DNA of 64,000 nt from an uncultured Clostridia bacterium (lineage in GTDB: Bacteria > Bacillota > Clostridia > Christensenellales > UBA1242). Shown piece after piece: positions 25,294 to 32,313 of the stretch. Location: contig CAKVMI010000005.1 of assembly GCA_934772525.1 (NCBI GenBank), positions 1 through 64,000 on the forward strand, written 5' to 3'. Under the pieces are notes generated by a model. It saw only the letters and a program-made list of their open reading frames with translations. It made no database searches and was not told the DNA's origin. The position numbers were made by a program, and so were the translations under genes. Numbering within the stretch: position 1 is the stretch's first letter; every line of letters begins with the position of its first letter.

Positions 25294-27906
25294 ATGGAAT
25301 TAAAAAAATTTCAAAAACAGGTAATCATTGATTTGAATAGATATTGTGAACTGTTGAATTCTACAAATAGTGTCGTGAAGGCATACAATGATTTTTGGTT
25401 AGAAAAAGACGTTAGAGTTGGTTTTGACACAATTCCACCTTATAAAAATACTATTGAAAACACTCCACATATTTGTTTTAAAGTACCTACAGGTGGCGGT
25501 AAAACTTTTTTAGCTTGCAATTCAATAAGAACCATTTTTAATAATTTACCAAGTAAAAAGGCAAAAGTAGTAGTTTGGCTTGTTCCATCCGAAGCCATTT
25601 TAACACAGACATTTAATAATTTATCTAATCCAACACATCCGTATAGACAAAAAATAGAGGCGGATTTTAACGGACGAGTTCAGATTTATAATAAACAACA
25701 AGTTTTAGATGGACAACAATTTAACCCAACTACAGTAAATGAACAATTGTCAATTGTTGTAATGAGTTTTGATAGTTTCCGAATTAAGAATAAAGAAGGT
25801 AGAAAGGTTTATCAAGAAAATGGTAATTTGCAACAATTTACCAAATTTATAACCACTCCAGAAACACTACTTGAAGGTGTTGATGATACTGCATTGATAC
25901 AAGTTTTAAACCAATTGTCGCCAGTTGTTATTGTTGATGAAAGTCATCATACCACAGGTAAATTAAGTATTGAAATGCTTAAAAACTTAAATCCATGTTT
26001 TATTCTTGATTTGACGGCGACACCAAGAAAAAATAGTAATATTATTTCGTATGTTGATGCTGCACAACTAAAGACAGAAAATATGGTCAAACTTCCTGTT
26101 ATTGTATATAATCGTCCTTCTCAAGAAGAAGTTATAGCAGACGCAATAGATTTACGAAATCGTTTAGATGATTTGGCAAAAATAAATTCAAACGACCACT
26201 ATATACGTCCTATTGTGTTGTTTCAGGCACAGCCACGCAATAGTGAGAATAAAGAAACTTTTGATAAATTAAAAGAAAAACTTGTAGAAAATGGAATACC
26301 AGCAGAAGAAATTGCTATTAAAACGGCTGAAATTAATGAAATTAAAGATAAGGATTTAATGTCTCTTAATTGTAAAATAAAATATATAATTACGGTAAAT
26401 GCACTTAAGGAGGGTTGGGATTGTCCTTTTGCATATATTTTAGCCACTCTTGCAAATAAGACATCGACTGTTGACGTAGAACAAATTTTAGGACGTGTTT
26501 TACGTTTGCCTTACACAAGACAAAATGAAAATAAATTTTTAAATCTTTCTTATGTCATTACTAGTTCAAACGATTTTCATGCGACATTGGAAAAAGTTAT
26601 TCAAGGATTAAATGATGCGGGTTTTAGTAAACAAGATTATCGTGTAGCCGAAGAAAAGGTAGAGATTATAACCAAACCAAAATTTGTTCAGCAAGATATA
26701 AATTCGGGAGTTGAAAGTAATAATGATGAAGAATTTTTGCAATTTGACAACTCAACCCTTAAGGAAATAATTGAAGAAAGAAAAAACAGTGAAAATTCAT
26801 TTACAGCTATTGATGAAATGTTGGCTAGTGCGGAAACAAAAAGTGATGCTTATGATAATGAATTAAAAATTTTACAAGCAGAATCGTTAAGCAGTTTGCC
26901 ATTGGAGGTAAGAAATAAAGTGGCTACTTACAAAATATATGAAAAATTTAAAGATGAAGCATTATCTTTAGAAATTCCACAGTTTTATTATAAATCTGAG
27001 AATAATTTGTTTGCATTTTTACAAGGCGATTATAAGGAGCTTGTAAGTAAAGAGTTTTTATCTGATGGATTTACATTAAAGGATAAAAGTGTAGAAATAG
27101 ATTTTCATGCTGCAAGTGAGGGTGTTGTTGAGGTTGATGCTGATGGCAAAGATAGACCAAAATATAAATTGTTACCAGAAACTGAAAGTGATTATTTCAA
27201 AGAGATGTTTCAGTCATTGCCTCCAGAAAGTCGTGTGCGAAATTGTAAATATCAAATTAAGAAAATACTTGAAAAAATAGATTGTATTTCCAGTGGAGAA
27301 TTAAGTGGTTATATAGACAGAGTTGTAGAAAATATGAATGGAGATGAGCTTGCTTCTTTGGAAAAGAATGTTTTTGGCTTCGCAAATAAAATTAAAGATA
27401 AAATTAATAATTTATTAGATGAGTATTGCCGTGAGAGATTTAAGTATTTAATAGAGATTGGAAAAATTGAATGCATTCCATCATTTAAATTAAAAAGTGA
27501 AATTAATCCAATTGATACATTTTCATTGCTATCAAAGTCCTTATATACTGAAGAACAGTCAATGAACTCTTTTGAGCGTAAAGTTATTGAAAAGGTATCA
27601 TCTTTACCGAACATTAAATGGTGGCATCGTAACATTGAAAGAAATGAATTTTGCATAAACGGATTCATTAATCACTATCCAGATTTTGTTGTTATGACAA
27701 AAAACGGAATTATTGTTGTTATTGAAACGAAAGGCGAACACTTAACATCAAATGATGATAGCAAGGAAAAGGCTGAACTTGGCAAAATTTGGCAAGCACA
27801 TGCCGGTAATAAATACAGATATTATATGGTTAGTGAAAATGAGAATATGAGTAACCCTGATGCTATATCTTTTGATAAATTTTTAAGTATAATTAAGGAT
27901 TTGTAA
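25294..27906 (+). CDS. res: Type III restriction enzyme (Res) helicase-nuclease
   Basis: An 870-residue restriction subunit. Walker A PTGGGKT is at residues 66-72 and the DEAD-like box DESHH at about 215. The helicase C-terminal lobe includes VEQILGRVLRLPY, and near the C-terminus a PD-(D/E)xK nuclease reads YPDFVV ... VIETKGEH (about 796-816). All parts needed for ATP-driven translocation and cleavage appear present. It forms a two-gene operon with mod (AGGAG ribosome site) and ends at a terminator. Length is slightly below typical ~900-1000. Confidence 0.92.
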   Translation: MELKKFQKQVIIDLNRYCELLNSTNSVVKAYNDFWLEKDVRVGFDTIPPYKNTIENTPHICFKVPTGGGKTFLACNSIRTIFNNLPSKKAKVVVWLVPSEAILTQTFNNLSNPTHPYRQKIEADFNGRVQIYNKQQVLDGQQFNPTTVNEQLSIVVMSFDSFRIKNKEGRKVYQENGNLQQFTKFITTPETLLEGVDDTALIQVLNQLSPVVIVDESHHTTGKLSIEMLKNLNPCFILDLTATPRKNSNIISYVDAAQLKTENMVKLPVIVYNRPSQEEVIADAIDLRNRLDDLAKINSNDHYIRPIVLFQAQPRNSENKETFDKLKEKLVENGIPAEEIAIKTAEINEIKDKDLMSLNCKIKYIITVNALKEGWDCPFAYILATLANKTSTVDVEQILGRVLRLPYTRQNENKFLNLSYVITSSNDFHATLEKVIQGLNDAGFSKQDYRVAEEKVEIITKPKFVQQDINSGVESNNDEEFLQFDNSTLKEIIEERKNSENSFTAIDEMLASAETKSDAYDNELKILQAESLSSLPLEVRNKVATYKIYEKFKDEALSLEIPQFYYKSENNLFAFLQGDYKELVSKEFLSDGFTLKDKSVEIDFHAASEGVVEVDADGKDRPKYKLLPETESDYFKEMFQSLPPESRVRNCKYQIKKILEKIDCISSGELSGYIDRVVENMNGDELASLEKNVFGFANKIKDKINNLLDEYCRERFKYLIEIGKIECIPSFKLKSEINPIDTFSLLSKSLYTEEQSMNSFERKVIEKVSSLPNIKWWHRNIERNEFCINGFINHYPDFVVMTKNGIIVVIETKGEHLTSNDDSKEKAELGKIWQAHAGNKYRYYMVSENENMSNPDAISFDKFLSIIKDL

Positions 27907-27914
27907 TATATTAG

Positions 27915-27946
27915 AAAAGTCAAGAAATTTTTTTCTTGACTTTTTT
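27915..27946 (+). terminator. Intrinsic terminator
   Basis: AAAAGTCAAGAAA pairs with TTTCTTGACTTTT, followed by a T-run, just after res. Confidence 0.85.
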
Positions 27947-28060
27947 GACACTTTATTTAATTAATTACTTGTGTAGCACATATCTTAATAATTTATTATT
28001 TTGTTAATAAATATTAACTATCTTCAACCCTTTTCTTTTAGCATAATTCATAGCGATTTT

Positions 28061-28093
28061 TGTGTACCTAAAATGACAATTTTGTGTACCTAA
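28061..28093 (+). repeat. Right-end TGTGTACCTAA repeats
   Basis: TGTGTACCTAAA (28061-28072) and TGTGTACCTAA (28083-28093), direct, 22 bp apart; related copies lie at 21829-21862. Confidence 0.55.
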
Positions 28094-28135
28094 TGTATTT
28101 TTTGAAGAGAGTCGTGCCCTAAAAATTTGCAAAAG

Positions 28136-28181
28136 AAAAACCCTTGAAAGTGCCTATTTTACTAGGGTTTCAAGGGTTTTT
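28136..28181 (-). terminator. Terminator downstream of the split tRNA-Thr
   Basis: AAAAACCCTTGAAA and TTTCAAGGGTTTTT form a 14-bp stem across an 18-nt loop. On the minus strand it lies 6 bp past the tRNA 3' end and is probably the original terminator of that tRNA. Confidence 0.75.
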
Positions 28182-28186
28182 GATAA

Positions 28187-28231
28187 TGGAGCTGGTGACG
28201 GGAATCGGACCCGTGACCCCCACCTTACCAA
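28187..28231 (-). pseudogene. Displaced 3' half of tRNA-Thr(GGT)
   Basis: On the minus strand: TTGGTAAGG (anticodon loop and 3' stem), variable loop, T-arm with ACGGG/CCCGT stem, acceptor CACCAGC, then TCCA. It completes exactly the 5' half at 31483-31521: the two together, minus the shared 9 bp, give a 75-nt cloverleaf. The left core of the 3.26-kb element is 28223-28231. Confidence 0.85.
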
Positions 28232-28246
28232 AACTTAGAACCCTAA

Positions 28247-28296
28247 TTCTCGCCATAACTCGCCAATACTCGCCGAAATTCGCCAATACTCGCAAA
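28247..28296 (+). repeat. Five 10-bp arm-type repeats, left end
   Basis: Five units of consensus ATACTCGCCA with exact 10-bp period (TCGC at 28250, 28260, 28270, 28280 and 28290). Two more copies lie at the right end (31164-31183). Probable binding sites of the element's integrase. Confidence 0.7.
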
Positions 28297-28369
28297 AAAA
28301 CAACTAGGATTTAGAACATGATTGAAAATAATCTAACTTTATATTGATTATTTTTGATTTTTATGTTAC

Positions 28370-28375
28370 TATAAT
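28370..28375 (+). promoter_or_regulatory. -10 element upstream of the retron RNA
   Basis: TATAAT at 28370-28375; only loose -35 matches (TTGATT, 20-bp spacing). Predicted start of transcription is about 28382. Confidence 0.45.
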
Positions 28376-28381
28376 TTTGCT

Positions 28382-28560
28382 AACATTATGAGCTGGTCTA
28401 TTATTATAGACGTTCTCCTCAAAACTGGTCTGCGATAGCAGATGAACACCTTTCGGGGCAAATCTAGGTCACGATATATATGTGTAACGACATCGTAAAA
28501 AATCAACGAGCCACGTACACATGTAGGAGTTTAGTCGTGGCTCGGCAGTGTAAGATGCTT
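28382..28560 (+). ncRNA. Probable retron msr-msd RNA
   Basis: The gene-free stretch between the -10 box and the operon holds several hairpins: GTCTA/TAGAC, TCTGC-GATA-GCAGA (28429-28442), ACGAT/ATCGT (28472-28497), and a 9-bp stem CGAGCCACG/CGTGGCTCG (28507-28544) with a long loop. An AGC near the 5' end could hold the branching G. Position directly upstream of a retron-type reverse transcriptase operon is the main argument. I could not confirm the a1/a2 pairing, so both ends are approximate. Confidence 0.6.
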
Positions 28561-28602
28561 GAATTTTTGGCTCACACCTCTAATTTGAATTAGGTGAGGA
28601 GG

Positions 28603-28617
28603 CTTCCTTATAGGAAG
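28603..28617 (+). other. Leader hairpin before the small membrane gene
   Basis: CTTCCT pairs with AGGAAG around TAT. A second stem lies just upstream (CTAATT/AATTAG within an outer CTCAC/GTGAG, 28570-28598). Both precede the strong AGAGGAGGTG ribosome site. Confidence 0.4.
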
Positions 28618-28646
28618 ACTAATTTACAAGAGGAGGTGAAACTTTT

Positions 28647-28886
28647 ATGAGACAGGGTAAAAATCAGCCTATCATTCTAAATATAGTAAACTCAAATGTT
28701 GAAAATATTCAGATTGTTACTGGCGACAAAAACTCTCTTTCTCGTAAAGATGTAAAATCTAAAAAGAGAAAGAAAAAATTAAGTTTTGTATCAAAGTTAC
28801 TAAAAATGTTGGTAAAGTTCTTAACTGAAGTAGATGTAAATATCATAATAACCCTGTTATCAATGATATTTACTCTAATTAAGTAG
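28647..28886 (+). CDS. Small membrane protein, candidate retron effector
   Basis: A 79-residue protein. Residues ~8-30 form a beta-looking NIVNSNVENIQIVTGDKN segment, similar in style to short N-S-x-V-x-x-x-x-x-G-D motifs in conflict systems. A strongly basic stretch (KSKKRKKK) and an amphipathic helix follow, then a single membrane segment at the C-terminus (about 58-78). It has the best ribosome site of the element (AGAGGAGGTG). Lying between the RNA and the reverse transcriptase, it occupies a retron effector position; membrane damage upon triggering would be the expected mode, by inference. Confidence 0.65.
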   Translation: MRQGKNQPIILNIVNSNVENIQIVTGDKNSLSRKDVKSKKRKKKLSFVSKLLKMLVKFLTEVDVNIIITLLSMIFTLIK

Positions 28887-28922
28887 GCATCTTACTTACT
28901 GGGTAAATAGCGAGGTTTCACC

Positions 28923-29924
28923 TTGATTATATATAATAATTGTAAACTGTATGGATTAAAAACAAAAAGACAACTTGCAAAATTTTTATGTAAATCTTCC
29001 GTTTCGGACATTAAGAAGCAAGATTTTTTTATTGCTAAAATTATGCCCTCCGTTATAGATGGTAAAAGATTGATAGAGGCACCAAGCAATATTTTAAAAA
29101 AAATGCAAAAACAAATATTGTTGGACTTAAAAAAATTAGTTATACCTGATAATATTTTTTCAGGCATCAAAGGTAGAAGTTACATAATGAATGGTTCTAT
29201 ACATAAAGGTAAATATCACTTTATGAAAATAGATCTGAGTAAATTCTTTCCTCATATTAGAAGAAATACTGTATACAAATTTTACAAAGAAAAATTTAAT
29301 TTGCCTTCTGATTTAGCTGAGATATTAACTAATTTGAGTACAATAAATATTGAAAATATTAATCCCTTAGATTTAAATAAAAAACAAAAAGAAAACTATA
29401 ATAATGTTTTGGAATTTATGAAAAACAGAAATATTATGGTAAAAAATCATCTTATTACTGGTTCTCGAATTAGTCCAATATTATCATATTTAGTAAATGA
29501 AGATATGTTTGAAGAAATTCAATTGAAATGTAAAGAAAATAATATTAAATTTTCTATATACATTGATGATATGGCATTTTCTTCCAAGAATAAAATAACA
29601 AATGCTTTTGCTCAAAGTATATTTAGTATAATTGAAAAGCATGGATATGATATAAATAAAGAAAAAACAAGAATTGTAGATTTAAATAAAAGAAAAAAGA
29701 TTACAGGTGTAGTTATTAATGATAAGGGAGAGCTAAAATGCACGAAAAAACTGGAATATAAACTAAAAAAATATAATAATGAATTTAAAAGAGGAAATTT
29801 TGAAAACATTAAAACTTTAAATGGTATTATTATTGCAATGCATTCAATAGAACCAGAAAAATATGATTATCTTTATCGCATAATTACAAAAAAATACAAG
29901 GAATTAAATAAGTCAAACAATTAA
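28923..29924 (+). CDS. Retron-type reverse transcriptase
   Basis: A 333-residue reverse transcriptase. GKRLIEAPSNILKKMQKQI opens the fingers region. GRSYIMNGSIH gives the retron N-A-x-x-H-like motif (NGSIH, about 89-93), KIDLSKFFPHI holds the first catalytic Asp (about 103), TGSRISPILS replaces the usual QG-x-P-x-SP-x-LS, YIDD (about 213-216) is the active site, and ITGVVIN (about 260) matches the retron VTG motif. There is no maturase or extra domain. It starts at TTG after GAGG; no earlier ATG exists. It probably makes multicopy single-stranded DNA from the upstream RNA. Confidence 0.85.
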   Translation: MIIYNNCKLYGLKTKRQLAKFLCKSSVSDIKKQDFFIAKIMPSVIDGKRLIEAPSNILKKMQKQILLDLKKLVIPDNIFSGIKGRSYIMNGSIHKGKYHFMKIDLSKFFPHIRRNTVYKFYKEKFNLPSDLAEILTNLSTINIENINPLDLNKKQKENYNNVLEFMKNRNIMVKNHLITGSRISPILSYLVNEDMFEEIQLKCKENNIKFSIYIDDMAFSSKNKITNAFAQSIFSIIEKHGYDINKEKTRIVDLNKRKKITGVVINDKGELKCTKKLEYKLKKYNNEFKRGNFENIKTLNGIIIAMHSIEPEKYDYLYRIITKKYKELNKSNN

Positions 29925-29961
29925 ATTTAGAATTATACTTTCTACATGGAGGTATAAACAA

Positions 29962-31128
29962 ATGGAAAAAGAAATAAGAAAAATGAGGCGACCTAATGGA
30001 AATGGGTCGCTTTATTTTTCAAACAATTATTGGCTCTTTGCAAAAAGTATGAACATTAACGGAGTAAAAAAGAGAGTAAAAACACGGGCAAATACTAAGA
30101 TTGAAGCTATAAGAAAGTTTTATGAAAAATATGGAGATGACAACACTTTATCTATAAAAGACAAAGAAACAATTTTATTCAATGAAGTGTTTTTGTATTG
30201 GCTCATGAATATCAAGAAATTATGTGTAAGTTCATCCACATTTTATAGCAATTTAATGGTTTATAGATTACACATAAAACCTTATTTTGAAAATAAATAC
30301 ATAAATGTGGTAAACAACAATACACTTCTAATCTATTTTAACTACTTACTAAATAAACAGTTATCTAAAAATTCATTTATGAAAACAAAATTCTTAGTAA
30401 ATCAATTTTCAAGATTTTTAGTGTTAAATAATTACATTGATACATATCCAATAATTTTAAATAATATCAAATATCCCTATGAAAAGCTTGAAAATAAATA
30501 TAAGGCTTTACCAATAGAAATAAGGCAAAGTTTTATAGCAAATTTAAACAATCATCTACCATTGAAAACAATATGTTTGCTCGGATTGTATGCTGGATTA
30601 AGAATTGGCGAGATATTATCGCTAAAATGGGATGATATAGACTTTGATAAAAGAGCAATTTATGTAAATTCATCTCTTGTTAATGATTATGCTTTTGATA
30701 AAAATGGCAATACCATTTTAAGTAAAAAGATAATAGGAACGACAAAAACACAATGTAGTTTAAGGGTAGCTCCTATTATTGATGAATTGTATAAAGCCTT
30801 GATTGAATGGAAAGTAATACAAGGATATAAACATAAGTACTCACAAAATTCTTTATTATTTGGGAATGATAGTCTGTTACGTAGTTATTCTGGCACTAAA
30901 AGATTGTTAGATAGATTTAATAAGAAATATGGCTATGAAAATTATAATATTCATTTTCATAGTTTTAGACATACATTTGCAACTATACTTTTTGAAAAGA
31001 AAGTAAATCCCAAAATTATACAATTACTGCTTGGGCATAAGTCAGTTAAAACCACACTTGAAATTTATAATAATGTCAATATTTATATTGATGAAATGCT
31101 AAAAATTATACAAGACGCATTTAAATAA
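29962..31128 (+). CDS. Tyrosine site-specific integrase
   Basis: A 388-residue phage-type integrase. The N-terminus has an AP2-like arm-binding look (GNGSLYFSNNYWLFAKSM), then a SAM-like core-binding domain (about 65-160). The catalytic domain has Arg in GLYAGLRIGE (about 214), HFHSFRHTFA (about 330-339), LLLGHKSVKTT and the nucleophile Tyr in EIYNNV (about 369). It is complete. Start after TGGAGG. It should act on the 9-bp tRNA-Thr core and the 10-bp arm repeats (inference). It lies 37 bp after the reverse transcriptase. Confidence 0.9.
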   Translation: MEKEIRKMRRPNGNGSLYFSNNYWLFAKSMNINGVKKRVKTRANTKIEAIRKFYEKYGDDNTLSIKDKETILFNEVFLYWLMNIKKLCVSSSTFYSNLMVYRLHIKPYFENKYINVVNNNTLLIYFNYLLNKQLSKNSFMKTKFLVNQFSRFLVLNNYIDTYPIILNNIKYPYEKLENKYKALPIEIRQSFIANLNNHLPLKTICLLGLYAGLRIGEILSLKWDDIDFDKRAIYVNSSLVNDYAFDKNGNTILSKKIIGTTKTQCSLRVAPIIDELYKALIEWKVIQGYKHKYSQNSLLFGNDSLLRSYSGTKRLLDRFNKKYGYENYNIHFHSFRHTFATILFEKKVNPKIIQLLLGHKSVKTTLEIYNNVNIYIDEMLKIIQDAFK

Positions 31129-31163
31129 TCTATGGAGCAAATGAGAGCAACGATACCCGCTTT

Positions 31164-31183
31164 AACTCGCCAAAACTCGCCAA
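31164..31183 (+). repeat. Right-end 10-bp arm repeats
   Basis: TAACTCGCCA and AAACTCGCCA in tandem match the five-unit array at 28247-28296, in the same orientation. The remaining gene-free stretch to 31349 holds a weak A/T-rich stem that could terminate the tRNA on the minus strand. Confidence 0.65.
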
Positions 31184-31349
31184 TTTGGAGTTTTGAAAAA
31201 TTTTTGATTAAAGAAAAAAGCCCTGTTTACTCCGTAGTCCAAAAATAGATATTGCTCCATAAAAAAGATAATTTTAAGGTAAAAAACACAAAAAAATAAA
31301 ACCCTTTAATTTGGCTGAAATGCCGATAAATAAATGGTTTTATGATGTC

Positions 31350-31424
31350 TGGAGCTGGTAGCGGGGATCGGACCCGCTCTCTCGGCCTTACCAAGGCCGC
31401 GCTTTCCCATTAAGCCATACCAGC
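31350..31424 (-). tRNA. tRNA-Thr(GGT), complete
   Basis: A 75-nt cloverleaf with encoded CCA: acceptor GCTGGTA/TACCAGC, discriminator T, anticodon stem CGGCC/GGCCG around TTGGTAA (anticodon GGT), T-stem GCGGG/CCCGC. The T-loop reads TCCGATC, so position 55 is C instead of the near-universal T. It lies inside the 3.26-kb element and has the same anticodon as the interrupted host tRNA, but different anticodon-stem pairs. Confidence 0.85.
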
Positions 31425-31482
31425 ATAAGTTGTTGCTCCATAAAATCTGGAAATATTAAGTTGTAAATTTTGCCCCAAAATT

Positions 31483-31521
31483 CCTTACCAAGGTGGTGCT
31501 CTACCGCTGAGCTACACCAGC
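31483..31521 (-). pseudogene. 5' half of interrupted tRNA-Thr(GGT)
   Basis: On the minus strand: acceptor GCTGGTG, D-arm with GCTCAGCGGTAGAGC, anticodon stem CCACC and loop to TTGGTAAGG, after which homology stops abruptly. The rest of this tRNA is at 28187-28231. The right core is 31483-31491. Confidence 0.85.
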
Positions 31522-31549
31522 ATGTGCTGTTTTTTGAACGATTTTTGCG

Positions 31550-31819
31550 GTGAAATTTAGTGATGAGAAAGTGCCGTTTTTGTTTTATCAAAGAACTTAT
31601 GAAAGAATTTTAAGCAAAATTGGAGTTAGTTACAAAAACTTTCACTCACTTCGTCATACTTTCGCAACTCGTGCTATTGAAATGGGAATGGACGTAAAGA
31701 CTTTATCCGAAATTCTTGGGCATAAAAATCCAGTTGTAACTCTCACAAGATATACCCACTCAATGATGTCTTACAAAACAGATATGATGAACAAAATGGG
31801 CAAAATGCTTGCAAATTAA
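31550..31819 (+). pseudogene. Integrase C-terminal fragment
   Basis: Encodes only the last ~89 residues of a tyrosine recombinase: FHSLRHTFATRAIEMGMD, LGHKNPVV and the Tyr nucleophile in LTRYTH. The arm-binding and core-binding domains and the first catalytic Arg are missing. The sequence is clearly different from the intact integrase at 29962, so it is a relic of an earlier element at this tRNA. A GTG opens the frame but no ribosome site is seen. Confidence 0.8.
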
Positions 31820-32120
31820 GTTTATTTTAATAAAAAGATAGTATAATATAAAACGTATAAATACTCTAAATTGTTTTTAAATTTATTGGGTTGTTTTAAC
31901 CAAAGTTCATAAATATTTTTAAAGTATATATTTTTATTTTCTTTATATTGTTATCTAATAATAAGCCTATGGTTCACTTGTTTTAAAGAAAAAGTGCATA
32001 AATACTCTTCAAATTAGACTTCAAAATTGTAATTAAATCATAACAAAACCAAATATTTTTTATGTGCGAAAATTCGTGGATCGTGGGGCTTTTTTAAAAT
32101 TTGAGCAATTGAAATTTTGC
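31820..32120. other. AT-rich stretch without a gene
   Basis: No supported gene or RNA. A short phrase, (g)cataaatactct, occurs twice (near 31855 and 31994); otherwise only low-complexity A/T runs. Confidence 0.4.
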
Positions 32121-32126
32121 GAACAT

Positions 32127-32153
32127 TGTCGAATAATGTTGAACATTGTCGAA
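32127..32153 (+). promoter_or_regulatory. Array of three Spo0A boxes
   Basis: TGTCGAA at 32127-32133 and 32147-32153, with TGTTGAA at 32137-32143 between them: three sites at exact 10-bp spacing, on one helix face. TGTCGAA is the established Spo0A box. The promoter at 32212 lies ~60 bp downstream. Confidence 0.6.
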
Positions 32154-32211
32154 TAATAATTTTGGCGAGATAAAAAAGCCCTTTTTCTCAAAAAGGAACA
32201 CGGATAATGCT

Positions 32212-32239
32212 TTGTAAGTTAATACTTTTGTGATATAAT
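32212..32239 (+). promoter_or_regulatory. Promoter of the gene at 32314
   Basis: TTGTAA (32212-32217), 16-bp spacer, TATAAT (32234-32239). Confidence 0.6.
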
Positions 32240-32262
32240 GGAAAAAAATTATAGGGGTTAAG

Positions 32263-32301
32263 GTAGTAGGTGTTTAACTTATACTGCTAGACATCTATTA
32301 C
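32263..32301 (+). promoter_or_regulatory. 5' UTR hairpin
   Basis: GTAGTAGGTGT (32263-32273) and ACATCTATTAC (32291-32301) can pair over 11 bp including two G-U pairs, around a 17-nt loop. It ends just before the ribosome site of the 32314 gene. A post-transcriptional role is possible. Confidence 0.5.
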
Positions 32302-32313
32302 TTAAAGAAGAAA

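Larger units (their letters stand above)
21744..28231. mobile_element. Candidate island with lipoprotein and type III restriction-modification
   Basis: The interval lies between two copies of the tRNA-Thr 3' end with the same core. It has TGTGTACCTAA-type repeats just inside both ends (21829-21862 and 28061-28093). It holds a small membrane ORF, a lipoprotein and the mod/res pair. No integrase gene remains, so mobility would depend on another element. Confidence 0.5.
28223..31491. mobile_element. 3.26-kb retron-carrying element inserted in tRNA-Thr(GGT)
   Basis: The element lies between two copies of the 9-bp core CCTTACCAA (28223-28231 and 31483-31491), which is the anticodon loop and stem of tRNA-Thr. 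In order it carries 10-bp arm repeats, a retron-like RNA, a small membrane protein, a retron-type reverse transcriptase, a tyrosine integrase, right arm repeats, and an intact tRNA-Thr(GGT). The host tRNA is broken by the insertion. The element's own tRNA has the same anticodon and could supply the lost function (inference). Confidence 0.8.

Noticed and set aside
28201..28316. Short repeated TCGCC units as a CRISPR array
   Set aside because: Units are only 10 bp with no unique spacers and no cas genes in the window; they fit integrase arm sites.
28923..29924. Diversity-generating retroelement or group II intron for the reverse transcriptase
   Set aside because: No template/variable repeat or accessory gene for the former, and no maturase or endonuclease domain or intron RNA for the latter; NGSIH and ITGV motifs favour a retron.
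31131..31160. TGGAGCAAATGAG... as another tRNA 3' end
   Set aside because: Only the terminal TGGAGC resembles a CCA end; no T-arm or acceptor pairing can be drawn. Similar TGGAGCAA pieces at 31250 and 31434 are equally unsupported.
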